24,050 bases of DNA from Spirochaetota bacterium (GCA_022704645.1 JAKJGA010000010.1:1-24050), one strand, 5' to 3'; shown: positions 1 to 7,187, counted from the first letter of the stretch. The notes: generated by a model from the sequence alone, not told the origin. Numbers and translations: made by a program.

Positions 1-2
1 CA

Positions 3-503
3 AGTGATTTGGATTTTCATAAATACATTGATGGCTTAGTTTCTTTCAGAAAAGAATATAGAGGGAAAATGTACCTGGAAGTTTTTATTCTTCCAGGTTA
101 TAATGATATAGAAAGTGAACTGTGTGAAATTAAAAAAACAATTTTAAAAATTAAACCGGATTTGGTTCAGCTTAACACGCTTGACAGACCCGGAACAGAT
201 TCAAATCTTCGCGGGGCATCCGGAGACGAGCTTGAAAGAATAATTAATTTTTGGGGTTTAAATAATGTTGAAATAATAGCAGCATCCTCTGAGAGAAAAA
301 ATGTGCAGTCCTATCGAACCGATAAAGAGTCAGTAATTCTTGAAACCATAGAAAGAAGACCGTGTACTCTTGATGATTTGGGCAGATTATTAGGGTTGCA
401 CGTTAATGAAGTAAACAAATATCTCGGTGTTTTAGAAGCGGATCAAAAAATTGAAACAATAAAACAAGAGAGAGGTATATTTTACCGAAGAAAAAAAATG
501 TAA
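3..503 (+). CDS. Radical-SAM protein, C-terminal fragment with winged-helix tail (5' end outside window)
   Basis: The frame is open from the left edge, so the start and the expected CxxxCxxC cluster lie upstream. The visible part begins in the late radical-SAM barrel: 'YLEVFILPGYND' followed by 'KPDLVQLNTLDRPG' resembles stand-alone Fe-S oxidoreductases of the COG0731 type. The last ~60 residues, from about 'ESVILETIERRPCTLDDLG' onward, look like a winged helix-turn-helix, a known C-terminal addition in this family. The substrate is unknown. The TTG at 9 is almost certainly not the real start. The gene ends convergently with the HxlR gene on the other strand. The family call is fairly secure; the function is not assigned. 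Confidence 0.75.
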   Translation, partial: SDLDFHKYIDGLVSFRKEYRGKMYLEVFILPGYNDIESELCEIKKTILKIKPDLVQLNTLDRPGTDSNLRGASGDELERIINFWGLNNVEIIAASSERKNVQSYRTDKESVILETIERRPCTLDDLGRLLGLHVNEVNKYLGVLEADQKIETIKQERGIFYRRKKM

Positions 504-556
504 TTCATTTTAAAAGTATTCGTAAGAATTAAATTGTCTTATAATGTATAATTTTT

Positions 557-910
557 CTAATACTTTTCAGAAATATGATTCTTTCTATTCCCTTCAGCAT
601 ATTTTTTACCCCATTCGCAGAGCTGTTCAAGAACAGGCAGCAGATTCTTCGCCTGCTCTGTAAGAGTATATTCAACCTTCGGCGGAACTTCGGCATAAAC
701 TTTTCTGTTCAATAGTCCGTCAGCTTCAAGCTCACGAAGCTGCTGTGTCAGCATTTTCTGGGTGATCCCGTGAAGTTCGCGTCGGAGAGCGTTAAAACGC
801 ACGGTTCTTCCGGAGATGATCCATAGTATCATCGACTTCCATTTTCCGCCGACAAGATCAATTGTCAGTTCCATCTCGCAATTGTATTTTTTTCCATTAA
901 ATAATATCAT
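557..910 (-). CDS. HxlR/MarR-like winged-helix transcriptional regulator
   Basis: Predicted DNA-binding regulator of 117 residues with the HxlR signature: 'YNCEMELTIDLVGGKWKSMIL' in two overlapping pieces, then 'FNALRRELHGITQKMLTQQLRELEADGLLNRK' motifs of the recognition helix and wing, and 'VEYTLTEQAKNLLPVL'. The frame is open for another 31 codons upstream (to 1003), but that extension is hydrophobic, unlike the family, and overlaps the divergent operator. I therefore start at the ATG at 910, which places the conserved Cys at residue 11. In some HxlR proteins (YodB, HypR) an N-terminal Cys senses electrophiles or disulfide stress; that role here is inference. It is divergent from the nitroreductase-fusion gene, a common target arrangement for this family. 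No good Shine-Dalgarno precedes the chosen start, so the exact start is uncertain. Confidence 0.85.
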   Translation of the reverse strand: MILFNGKKYNCEMELTIDLVGGKWKSMILWIISGRTVRFNALRRELHGITQKMLTQQLRELEADGLLNRKVYAEVPPKVEYTLTEQAKNLLPVLEQLCEWGKKYAEGNRKNHISEKY

Positions 911-928
911 ATAGCATAACACAAAATA

Positions 929-954
929 ATATAGTATCAAAAGGAATACTATAT
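929..954. promoter_or_regulatory. Candidate HxlR operator: perfect 9-bp inverted repeat
   Basis: ATATAGTAT (929-937) and its exact reverse complement ATACTATAT (946-954) flank an 8-base spacer in the divergent intergenic region. The core TAGTAT recurs in direct orientation at 980-985 and 995-1000, and an 11-base stretch ATAGTATCAAA occurs at both 931-941 and 994-1004. HxlR regulators bind inverted repeats in such positions, so this is the best operator candidate for the adjacent regulator, controlling itself and the fusion gene. Confidence 0.55.
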
Positions 955-1021
955 AACAAAAAGGTGCGTACTTGTCAAATAGTATTATATATGATAGTAT
1001 CAAACGATAAGGAGTTAATCA

Positions 1022-2125
1022 ATGAAAAAAGCAGTTCATTATTTTAAAGATTTAAAAGCGGATTCCACAAATCGGGTTTTATCGTTGATACGTGAACGCG
1101 CGGAATTGGGTGATATATCAAAAATCGTTGTTGCTTCAACGACAGGCAGCACTGCATCTGCCGCGCTTGAAGAGCTGGGTGATGAATACAAGCTGGTTGT
1201 TGTCCCGCATCAGTTTGATTTTTCGGAAAAAGATTCAAACCGTTTTCCGGAAGAATTAACAAGACGTCTTAGGGAGAAAGGTCATTCAGTTCATTTCGGG
1301 ACAATGCTTTTTCATACGGATAAACTATTCGGCAATAATACACCGGCGGTGGCGGCTGATTTTTTGCGAACATTCGGAGAAGGGACGAAAGTCTGTATTG
1401 AAATTGCATTGATGTCATGTGATGCGGGTCTTGTTTCGCAAAATGAACTCGTGATTGCCGCAGCAGGTACAGGCAGAGGACTTGACACTGCGCTTGTTCT
1501 GTCTCCGGGATCATCCCGGAATCTTAATAAAATGAAAATATCAGAAATTATCTGCAAACCTCATTTCAGAATTGATTCGGAGGAAAGCCCATGCACGCAG
1601 TATGATTATTATAATGAAGATATTTTAGAAGCTATATTTTCAAGACGAAGTATCCGTGAATTTGATAAAAGAGAAATATCTGAGAATTTAAAATATTTGC
1701 TCTTGAAATCGGGAGCCTCTGCTCCTTCCGCTCATGGAGCGCAGCCTTTTAAATTTGCAGAAATAAGCGACAGGGTTCTGATTGAGAGGATTGTTGAAAA
1801 GTTTTCATGGTTTGCTCCGGCAGAGAAATCCGCCTTAAATATCCTGGTTCTCGGCGAACCTTCCAAATGTGTTAACCGTGAATATTGGGTTGCTGATTGT
1901 GCAGCTGCAACGGAAAACATTCTCGTAGCTGCCCAGGCTCTTGGTCTTGGCGGAGTTTGGATGGGAATTGCCCCGGTTGAGAATAATATAGTAAATTTTA
2001 GTTCGCTTATTGATTTGCCGGAAGGACTTGTTCCATTCTCTATTATTGCTATAGGCTACCCGTTAAGCAGAGAATCTCCGGAACATCGGATAATTTCAAT
2101 AGAGGATTTCATGGTTAAAATATGA
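1022..2125 (+). CDS. Fusion of pyruvate-kinase C-terminal-like domain and nitroreductase
   Basis: 367 residues in two parts. Residues ~1-185 resemble stand-alone PK_C-like proteins (pyruvate kinase alpha/beta domain, PF02887): 'KIVVASTTGSTA', 'KVCIEIALMSCDAGL', 'AAAGTGRGLDTALVL' and 'KISEIICKP' are characteristic. Residues ~200-367 are a nitroreductase-family flavoprotein: 'IFSRRSIREFDKREI' (FMN phosphate-binding start), 'GASAPSAHGAQPFKF', and 'AATENILVAAQALGLGGVWMG' near the end. The catalytic part of pyruvate kinase is absent, so it is not a pyruvate kinase; a flavin-dependent reductase with an appended small-molecule-binding or oligomerisation domain is plausible. AAGGAG at 1009-1014 gives a well-spaced ribosome site for the ATG at 1022. 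It is divergent from the HxlR regulator and probably controlled by it. The substrate is unknown. Confidence 0.85.
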   Translation: MKKAVHYFKDLKADSTNRVLSLIRERAELGDISKIVVASTTGSTASAALEELGDEYKLVVVPHQFDFSEKDSNRFPEELTRRLREKGHSVHFGTMLFHTDKLFGNNTPAVAADFLRTFGEGTKVCIEIALMSCDAGLVSQNELVIAAAGTGRGLDTALVLSPGSSRNLNKMKISEIICKPHFRIDSEESPCTQYDYYNEDILEAIFSRRSIREFDKREISENLKYLLLKSGASAPSAHGAQPFKFAEISDRVLIERIVEKFSWFAPAEKSALNILVLGEPSKCVNREYWVADCAAATENILVAAQALGLGGVWMGIAPVENNIVNFSSLIDLPEGLVPFSIIAIGYPLSRESPEHRIISIEDFMVKI

Positions 2126-2337
2126 CAACTTTTCCGGGAGTACAAGTATGTAAGCAAGTCTACGAGAAATGAAACGAAATTTTTAGCATTTGCTTAGGTG
2201 TGATATATTAAAATCATGATTTTATAAAACAATGAGGAACCAGCGCCTTCGGAAGTCGATTGTAATTATATGCGGTCATTGAAAACACGGGCAAACTGAA
2301 ACAGGTAAAGCTGAGTGAACAGAAAAAGAATCTAAAC
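2126..2337. other. Gene-free stretch leading into the hairpin region
   Basis: No convincing gene. It holds a perfect palindrome AAAATCATGATTTT at 2210-2223. A frame open from 2266 to 2433 reads YAVIENTGKLKQVKLSEQKK near its beginning, which looks protein-like, but it has no ATG, GTG or TTG start and is preceded by an in-frame stop, so at most it is a gene remnant or a by-product of the structured element that follows. Confidence 0.4.
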
Positions 2338-2699
2338 TATCAGCCGAAGGCTGATACCAAGGCGGTAGGAGAACCGCCATCGAGTCGCTTCAAACGCAAA
2401 CAGGAAGTTTGCAAAAAAGCGACTCGTATATAAGCGAAGCTTTCGCAATCCGCTGAAAGCGGTGCGAAAATCAAAGCGTAAAAAAAGCCGGGATGGGATT
2501 GCACTGTCCAACGCGTATCGGCCTCCTGCCTGCGTTGGATTCGCGCCATCGTGGCGCACAGGAAAGGGCTGGCCGTGTGCTCACGAGGAGCACTAGCGAG
2601 GCGGCAACACGATGTTGAAAGCCGCCGAGGATGAAGCCCTTACCCTTTTGATATTATTGCATGATCCATGCAGAAAAAAGATCCATAAGGCGAAGCCTT
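2338..2699. ncRNA. Candidate structured RNA or multi-hairpin intergenic element
   Basis: Within about 360 bases there are at least ten good hairpins. Stems: 2338-2345/2349-2356 (8 bp, GAA loop); 2361-2366/2373-2378; 2381-2390/2417-2426 (10 bp) enclosing 2396-2401/2407-2412; 2441-2447/2463-2469 enclosing 2450-2454/2458-2462 (GAA loop); 2507-2514/2532-2539; 2543-2548/2552-2557; 2564-2570/2635-2641 closing a branch that contains 2577-2582/2588-2593 and 2600-2605/2621-2626; 2658-2662/2668-2672; 2687-2691/2695-2699 (GAA loop). The region is richer in G and C than its surroundings. It does not match tmRNA, RNase P RNA, 6S RNA, SRP RNA or a group I/II intron core that I can recognise. It could be a large ncRNA, a long leader of the downstream HD-GYP gene, or a dispersed repeat. 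Strand is not decided; + is favoured by its neighbours. Confidence 0.45.
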
Positions 2700-2854
2700 G
2701 TGTGGTATTCTGACACTCGGGTAAAAGCCGTGTAACGCCCTTTCGCAAATGAAATACAACCAATCGGACGGAAAATTATTGACTTATATATTGCATGGTT
2801 CAATCTTATTGAACGGTGTAAAACCGTGCTCGATAGCAAACTAAGGGGGCTCCT

Positions 2855-3757
2855 ATGAATATTTCCGAGGCGTTGAAGAAGCGGGGTGTTTCTGTTCTGC
2901 ATAAAATTTTCGAGATGGTAAAGACCGGACAGAAAGCTGATATCTCGGAACTGGAGTCATATGTCGCGGATATGGTTGCTGAAGTAGCGTCAGGAAAGCC
3001 CGAGGGGCAGTTGGTTCTTCTTAATTCGGGTGATGATTCTGATTACGCAGTCGTTCATTCAGTTAATGTTGCATTTCTTTCCATTATATTTGCTTTAAGA
3101 TTTAAGACTAAAACTGATGAGCTTCATGATATAGCTCTTGGGGCGCTTCTTCATGATATAGGGAAAATAAATACACCTGACCAGCTTATATGGAAGCAGG
3201 AAGGTGAAAATGATTATGAAAAAACCACAATCAGTGAGCATGTTGTTCTCGGTTCTCAATGGATGAAGAATGCAGCAATGCTTCCGGATGTTATAATCGA
3301 TATTATTAGAAATCATCACGAGAATTTTCTGGGTACGGGGTATCCGGCAGGGATACCTGACCGTGACCTGTCCCAGGCTGTGCGTATAGTGTCAATATGC
3401 AATTATTTTGAACATCTGATACATGATGCTCCAGGAAAGCCGGCTCTTTTGCCGCGTGACGCATTTTTCGAGGTTTATCAGCAGGCTAACAGAAAATTCG
3501 CGCTTAAAATTGCTTCGCAGTTTGTTAATGAGATGGGTCCGATGATGATGGACGGACCGCTTTATCAGAAGACGGCACTGGTTCTGCTTGATACCCGTGA
3601 AGTCGCGGCTGTCATGAAAACCGAATCATTCGGAGATTCTCTGCCGGAAATTCTGATTCTCACCAATTCTCAGGGAACCAAGCTTGCACGGCCTTTGCCG
3701 GTAAATCTTAAAAAAGATAATACGCGCAAAATCGTCAAGCTGCTCAAGCAGAGCTGA
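2855..3757 (+). CDS. Divergent HD-GYP-domain protein (putative cyclic-di-GMP phosphodiesterase)
   Basis: 300 residues. The HD-GYP core spans roughly 60-190: H68, the H100-D101 pair in 'LLHDIGK', H129 in 'SEHVVLG', and HHE at 154-156 followed by GTGYP at 160-164. Family members hydrolyse cyclic-di-GMP. Two deviations stand out: the usual HHExxDGxGYP loop reads HHENFLGTGYP (Asp to Leu), and the later metal-ligand Asp of the 'VADxFDA' motif is Asn183 ('SICNYFEHL'), so metal binding or activity may be altered. The N-terminal 60 residues and the last ~80 carry no domain I recognise. No signal peptide or membrane segment is evident. AAGGGGG at 2843-2849 serves as ribosome site. A -35-like TTGACT at 2779-2784 lacks a clear -10. 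Confidence 0.85.
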   Translation: MNISEALKKRGVSVLHKIFEMVKTGQKADISELESYVADMVAEVASGKPEGQLVLLNSGDDSDYAVVHSVNVAFLSIIFALRFKTKTDELHDIALGALLHDIGKINTPDQLIWKQEGENDYEKTTISEHVVLGSQWMKNAAMLPDVIIDIIRNHHENFLGTGYPAGIPDRDLSQAVRIVSICNYFEHLIHDAPGKPALLPRDAFFEVYQQANRKFALKIASQFVNEMGPMMMDGPLYQKTALVLLDTREVAAVMKTESFGDSLPEILILTNSQGTKLARPLPVNLKKDNTRKIVKLLKQS

Positions 3758-3817
3758 TCAGCGCAGGTGATTTCTGATTGACAAGGAAAGCCGCCTGTTT
3801 ATGTTTGACTCCGTGTA

Positions 3818-4717
3818 ATGACCGCAATTTTGACTGAAAAAGCCTGCGCAAAAGTAAATTTGCATCTCGAAGTGTGTGGTAAACGCCCTGACGGCTACCA
3901 TGACATTCTCAGTATTATGGCTGCGGTTAATCTTTTTGATCTTTTAAAACTTACTGCGTTCGAAAAAACAAGCGATGGAAGAGTTTCCGTTAGTATAGTT
4001 TCGGACGGCGGACAGTGTTCTGATGTTTTGTCTTCTATTAAACCTGAAGACAATCTCATAACCAAGGCTGTTCACAGGTATCTTGCAGGAAGGGAAGGCG
4101 GTTTTTTCGAATTTGTTCTCGAAAAAAATATTCCGTCAGGCGCAGGTCTCGGAGGAGGTTCTTCTGATGCTGCTGCTGTTTTCAGGATGCTGAATAAGAT
4201 CTACGGATTTTATTCGACCGATGAACTTATGATTCTCGCATCATCCGTCGGTGCTGATGTTCCTTTTTGTGTTGCCGGCGGTTCAGCCGTTTGCGGCGGA
4301 ACGGGCGGAATAATTGAACCGGTTGAAATTCCGGACGGTTTGTTCGTTTTGATTGTCAATGACGGAATTCATGTGGATACCAAAGAAGCTTATTCTGCGG
4401 TCGATGAGTTTCAGGTTGATGGGAAGTATAATCCCCATATTTCTGTTTCAGGATTGAAAGATATTCTTTCAGCCGGTGATTACGGGAAATTGTATAATGA
4501 TTTTGAAAAGCCTGTTTTTGCAAAATATCCGAGGATAGGCACTTTAAAGAAGGAACTCGAACTGACTGAATGTTTATATTCAATAATGACAGGTTCCGGT
4601 TCGACTCTTATTGCTCTTTATGATTCTGCTGATAAAGCTGCTGCCGCGGCCGGTTTGATGCGGAGTTTCGCACGTATAGTAAATGTTTCAGAGATTGTAA
4701 GCGGCAAAAAATATTGA
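3818..4717 (+). CDS. ispE: 4-(cytidine 5'-diphospho)-2-C-methyl-D-erythritol kinase
   Basis: IspE phosphorylates CDP-methylerythritol in the MEP pathway to isoprenoid precursors, using ATP. The 299-residue product has the expected length and GHMP-kinase motifs: 'ACAKVNLHLEV' with catalytic Lys12, 'RPDGYHDI' at 23-30, the ATP loop 'PSGAGLGGGSSDAAA' (106-120) and 'GADVPF' with catalytic Asp147, plus a C-terminal 'MTGSGST' glycine motif. The ribosome site is weak. The stop codon TGA (4715-4717) is also the first three bases of tRNA-Gln, so the message must be cut or terminated at the tRNA boundary if both products come from one transcript. Confidence 0.95.
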   Translation: MTAILTEKACAKVNLHLEVCGKRPDGYHDILSIMAAVNLFDLLKLTAFEKTSDGRVSVSIVSDGGQCSDVLSSIKPEDNLITKAVHRYLAGREGGFFEFVLEKNIPSGAGLGGGSSDAAAVFRMLNKIYGFYSTDELMILASSVGADVPFCVAGGSAVCGGTGGIIEPVEIPDGLFVLIVNDGIHVDTKEAYSAVDEFQVDGKYNPHISVSGLKDILSAGDYGKLYNDFEKPVFAKYPRIGTLKKELELTECLYSIMTGSGSTLIALYDSADKAAAAAGLMRSFARIVNVSEIVSGKKY

Positions 4718-4786
4718 GGTGTCGCCAAGCGGTAAGGCTCCGGTTTTTGGTATCGGTATTCCCAGGTTCGAATCCTGGCACCTCAG
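4715..4786 (+). tRNA. tRNA-Gln (anticodon UUG)
   Basis: A full cloverleaf can be drawn: acceptor TGAGGTG (4715-4721) pairs with CACCTCA (4779-4785), the discriminator is G4786, the anticodon stem CCGGT/ATCGG encloses loop TTTTGGT with anticodon TTG, and the T-arm is CCAGG-TTCGAAT-CCTGG. It closely resembles bacterial tRNA-Gln, including the G discriminator. CCA is not encoded. Its first three bases coincide with the ispE stop codon. Confidence 0.96.
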
Positions 4787-4801
4787 ATAAAGGAAAAACA
4801 A

Positions 4802-5524
4802 GTGAAAGTTAAAGCGGTTATACTTGCAGCGGGAAAGGGAACACGGATGAAATCCGATCTCCCTAAGGTTTTGCATCCCCTGCTCGGCAGACCTCTTCTT
4901 TCTCATGTTATTGAAAATATCCGTTCAGCCGGAATCACAGATATCACCGTGGTTGTAGGTTATGAGGGCGATTCCGTTATTAACGCAATCGGCAGCGGAG
5001 TTAATTATGTGTGGCAGAGGGAGCAGTTAGGAACAGGTCATGCTGTTCTTATGGCTAAAGATGCTCTCTCCGGGTTTGACGGCGGTGTTCTTATTGCATG
5101 CGGTGACGCGCCGCTTGTGAGTCCGCAGAGTTTCAGAAATCTTGAATTTGATTCGCCTGATGTGAAGGGTTCAGTTCTTACCATGATTGCGGAGAATCCT
5201 CACGGATATGGAAGAATTGTACGCAGCAATTCCGGAGTTTCCGAGATTGTCGAAGAGAAAGATGCTTCTGATGAACAGCGTACAATTAAAGAAGTGAATA
5301 CAGGAACTTATATTTTTGATTCTAAACTGCTTTTTGAGGCCCTTGCTAATATCGGAAACTCAAATGCGCAGAAAGAATATTATCTTCCCGATGTGGTTAA
5401 ATATATCAACGCAAAGGGATATGCGGTACAGGGAATCGTTCTTGACGATCCTGTTGAAGGTAGCGGTGTTAATTCGCCTGAAGAACTTGCGCGGCTAGAA
5501 TCGCGTATGACTGTAAAAGGATAA
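4802..5524 (+). CDS. GlmU-like N-acetylglucosamine-1-phosphate uridylyltransferase, pyrophosphorylase domain only
   Basis: 240 residues that match the N-terminal half of GlmU, which makes UDP-GlcNAc for peptidoglycan: 'LAAGKGTRMKSDLPKVLH' near the N-terminus binds nucleotide, 'QLGTGHAV' and 'CGDAPLV' (metal Asp) follow, then 'GYGRIVR', 'IVEEKDA', 'EVNTGTYIF' and 'QKEYYLPDVV'. The left-handed beta-helix acetyltransferase half of bifunctional GlmU (~450 residues) is absent, so glucosamine-1-phosphate acetylation must be supplied by another gene or a different route. The start is GTG with AAAGGA (4790-4795) upstream, 16 bases after the tRNA. It is followed after four bases by prs, matching the glmU-prs pairing common in bacteria. 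Confidence 0.9.
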   Translation: MKVKAVILAAGKGTRMKSDLPKVLHPLLGRPLLSHVIENIRSAGITDITVVVGYEGDSVINAIGSGVNYVWQREQLGTGHAVLMAKDALSGFDGGVLIACGDAPLVSPQSFRNLEFDSPDVKGSVLTMIAENPHGYGRIVRSNSGVSEIVEEKDASDEQRTIKEVNTGTYIFDSKLLFEALANIGNSNAQKEYYLPDVVKYINAKGYAVQGIVLDDPVEGSGVNSPEELARLESRMTVKG

Positions 5525-5528
5525 ACAA

Positions 5529-6470
5529 ATGGGCAAGAATGAGATGAAGATTTTTTCGTGCAATTCTAACAGGACACTTGCGGAAGATATAGCCCGCCGC
5601 CTTGGAATGAATCTTGCCAGTTCGGAAGTTACCAAATTTAAAGATGAAGAAATAGCGGTCAGACTGAATGAGAGTGTCCGCGGAGTTGATGTATTTATTG
5701 TTCAGTCGACATGCAAACCGGCGAATAATAATCTGATGGAGCTAATTTTGATGGTTGACGCCGCAAAAAGAGCTTCAGCAAGTTCAATAACTGCCGTTAT
5801 GCCGTATTTCGGATATGCCCGGCAGGACAGAAAAGTTGAGCCGAGGGTTCCTATTTCGGCGAAAGTAGTTGCAAATCTCATTCAGGCATCCGGAATAAGC
5901 CGCCTTCTTACCATGGATCTCCATGCCGATCAGATACAGGGATTTTTTGATGTCCCGGTAGATAATCTTTTTGCTTCTCCGCTTGTGATAGATTATATTA
6001 AGTCTATGAATATATCGGATATGACCATTGTTTCTCCGGACAGCGGAGGTGTTGACCGCGCGAGGTTCATAGCAAAAAGACTTGACGCAGGACTCGCTAT
6101 CATCGATAAAAGACGACCTAAAGCAAACGTATGCGAAGTTATGAATGTTATAGGTGAAGTTTCCGGAAGGAATTGTGTGATGATTGATGATATAGTCGAT
6201 ACAGGCGGTTCAATTTCAGGCGGAGCTAAGGCTCTCAAGGAATTCGGCGCAAAAGACGTATACTGCATTGCAACACATCCGGTTTTGTCCGGTAATGCTT
6301 TTGATAATCTCGGCAAAGCAGGTTTTAGAGAGATTATTTTTTCGGATACAATTCCGGTTGATGAATCGAAAAGATTAGACAATATGACCATTCTGCCTAC
6401 AGCGCCCCTTTTTGCGGAAGCAATCAAGAGAATATTTAACGGCGAATCGGTCAGCAGTCTTTTTATATAA
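5529..6470 (+). CDS. prs: Ribose-phosphate pyrophosphokinase (PRPP synthase)
   Basis: Makes PRPP from ribose-5-phosphate and ATP for nucleotide, His and Trp synthesis. 313 residues, the usual class I length. Motifs: 'YFGYARQDRKVEPRVPIS' (93-110, flexible ATP loop), 'TMDLHADQIQGFF' (128-140), 'VSPDSGGVDRA' (168-178) and the PRPP loop 'VMIDDIVDTGGSIS' (217-230). AAAGGA over the end of the glmU-like gene is well spaced for the ATG at 5529; the later in-frame ATG at 5544 is less well served. Probably co-transcribed with the gene upstream. Confidence 0.96.
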   Translation: MGKNEMKIFSCNSNRTLAEDIARRLGMNLASSEVTKFKDEEIAVRLNESVRGVDVFIVQSTCKPANNNLMELILMVDAAKRASASSITAVMPYFGYARQDRKVEPRVPISAKVVANLIQASGISRLLTMDLHADQIQGFFDVPVDNLFASPLVIDYIKSMNISDMTIVSPDSGGVDRARFIAKRLDAGLAIIDKRRPKANVCEVMNVIGEVSGRNCVMIDDIVDTGGSISGGAKALKEFGAKDVYCIATHPVLSGNAFDNLGKAGFREIIFSDTIPVDESKRLDNMTILPTAPLFAEAIKRIFNGESVSSLFI

Positions 6471-6496
6471 TAACGAAAGAATTAAGAGAGGATATT

Positions 6497-7114
6497 ATGG
6501 CTACAAGAAATCTTACAGCTGAGACAAGAAAAGAAAACGGCAAAGCCGAGAACGGAAGACTCAGAAAAACCGGTGTGATCCCGTGTGTTCTCAACTGGCA
6601 CGGAAAATCCGAAAATATCAAATTGAAAGAGAAAGATTTTCTTTCAATTTTCAAGGGCGGATCTATTTCTGAATCAGTTCTGATAGACCTTGATGTTAAG
6701 GGTTCTGAAAAATGCCAGGTTTTCGTGAAAGACTTTCAGTCTCATCCGGTAACTGATGAAATTCTTCATGTTGATTTTTATAAAATCACAGCTGGAGAAA
6801 AAATTCATACAATCGTTCCTGTAGAACTCAAAGGTTTTGCAGTTGGTCAGAAAAAAGGCGGAATCGTTTCTATCGTTGAGCATCAGCTTTCGGTACATAT
6901 TCTTCCGGCTGATCTTCCTGAAAAATTTGAAATCGATGTTACGAATCTTGATGTAAATGATGCTGTTCGTATAAAGGATATCAAGGCTCCTGCTTCTGCT
7001 GCTTTTGCTTTTGATCCTGAACACATCGTCGTTCATGTTGTTCTTCCTAAACAGGAACAGGAAGAATCAGCAGAAGGTGCTGCTGCATCTGCGGAAGGAA
7101 CAGCCGGAGCTTAA
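6497..7114 (+). CDS. rplY: 50S ribosomal protein L25 (TL5/Ctc type, long form)
   Basis: Binds 5S rRNA in the large subunit. 205 residues, the long two-domain form. The N-terminal 5S-binding domain covers ~1-92 ('LRKTGVIPCVLNW' instead of the usual 'LRxxGxIPAVxYG', and 'PVTDEILHVDFY'); the C-terminal beta domain covers ~95-190 ('IHTIVPVELKGFAVGQKKGGIV', written here in one partial run of the motif). It ends in an Ala/Glu-rich tail, common in this family. GAGAGGA lies just before the ATG. It sits between prs and a pth homologue, the conserved rplY-pth pairing. Confidence 0.95.
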   Translation: MATRNLTAETRKENGKAENGRLRKTGVIPCVLNWHGKSENIKLKEKDFLSIFKGGSISESVLIDLDVKGSEKCQVFVKDFQSHPVTDEILHVDFYKITAGEKIHTIVPVELKGFAVGQKKGGIVSIVEHQLSVHILPADLPEKFEIDVTNLDVNDAVRIKDIKAPASAAFAFDPEHIVVHVVLPKQEQEESAEGAAASAEGTAGA

Positions 7115-7137
7115 TCCCTCCACTAGTTCTTCTGTTT

Positions 7138-7163
7138 TCAGCCGTGTAATAATGCGCGGCTGA
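7138..7163 (+). other. Stem-loop between rplY and the pth homologue
   Basis: TCAGCCG (7138-7144) pairs with CGGCTGA (7157-7163) around a 12-base loop. There is no T-run, so it is more likely a processing or stability element than a terminator. Confidence 0.35.
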
Positions 7164-7187
7164 TATCCAAAATGAAGGAGAGCTTCT

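Noticed and set aside
512..567. 9-bp inverted repeat between the radical-SAM and HxlR gene ends
   Set aside because: AAAAGTATT and AATACTTTT are 38 bases apart and AT-only apart from one G/C pair; too weak to call a shared terminator.
911..1003. Hydrophobic 31-residue N-terminal extension of the HxlR regulator
   Set aside because: HxlR proteins start close to the YNC motif; the extension would be membrane-like and lies over the operator and divergent promoter.
2332..2559. Open frames on the - strand in the hairpin region (75 and 69 residues)
   Set aside because: They run across the hairpin arms, have no ribosome sites or domain pattern, and are better explained as by-products of the palindromic DNA.
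2126..2854. Known large RNAs (tmRNA, RNase P RNA, group I/II intron, ROOL, GOLLD, OLE)
   Set aside because: I could not find the conserved cores of the ones I know (tag frame, P4 region, domain V, intron core). I cannot recall the ornate-RNA consensus well enough to test it, so the element is left unnamed.
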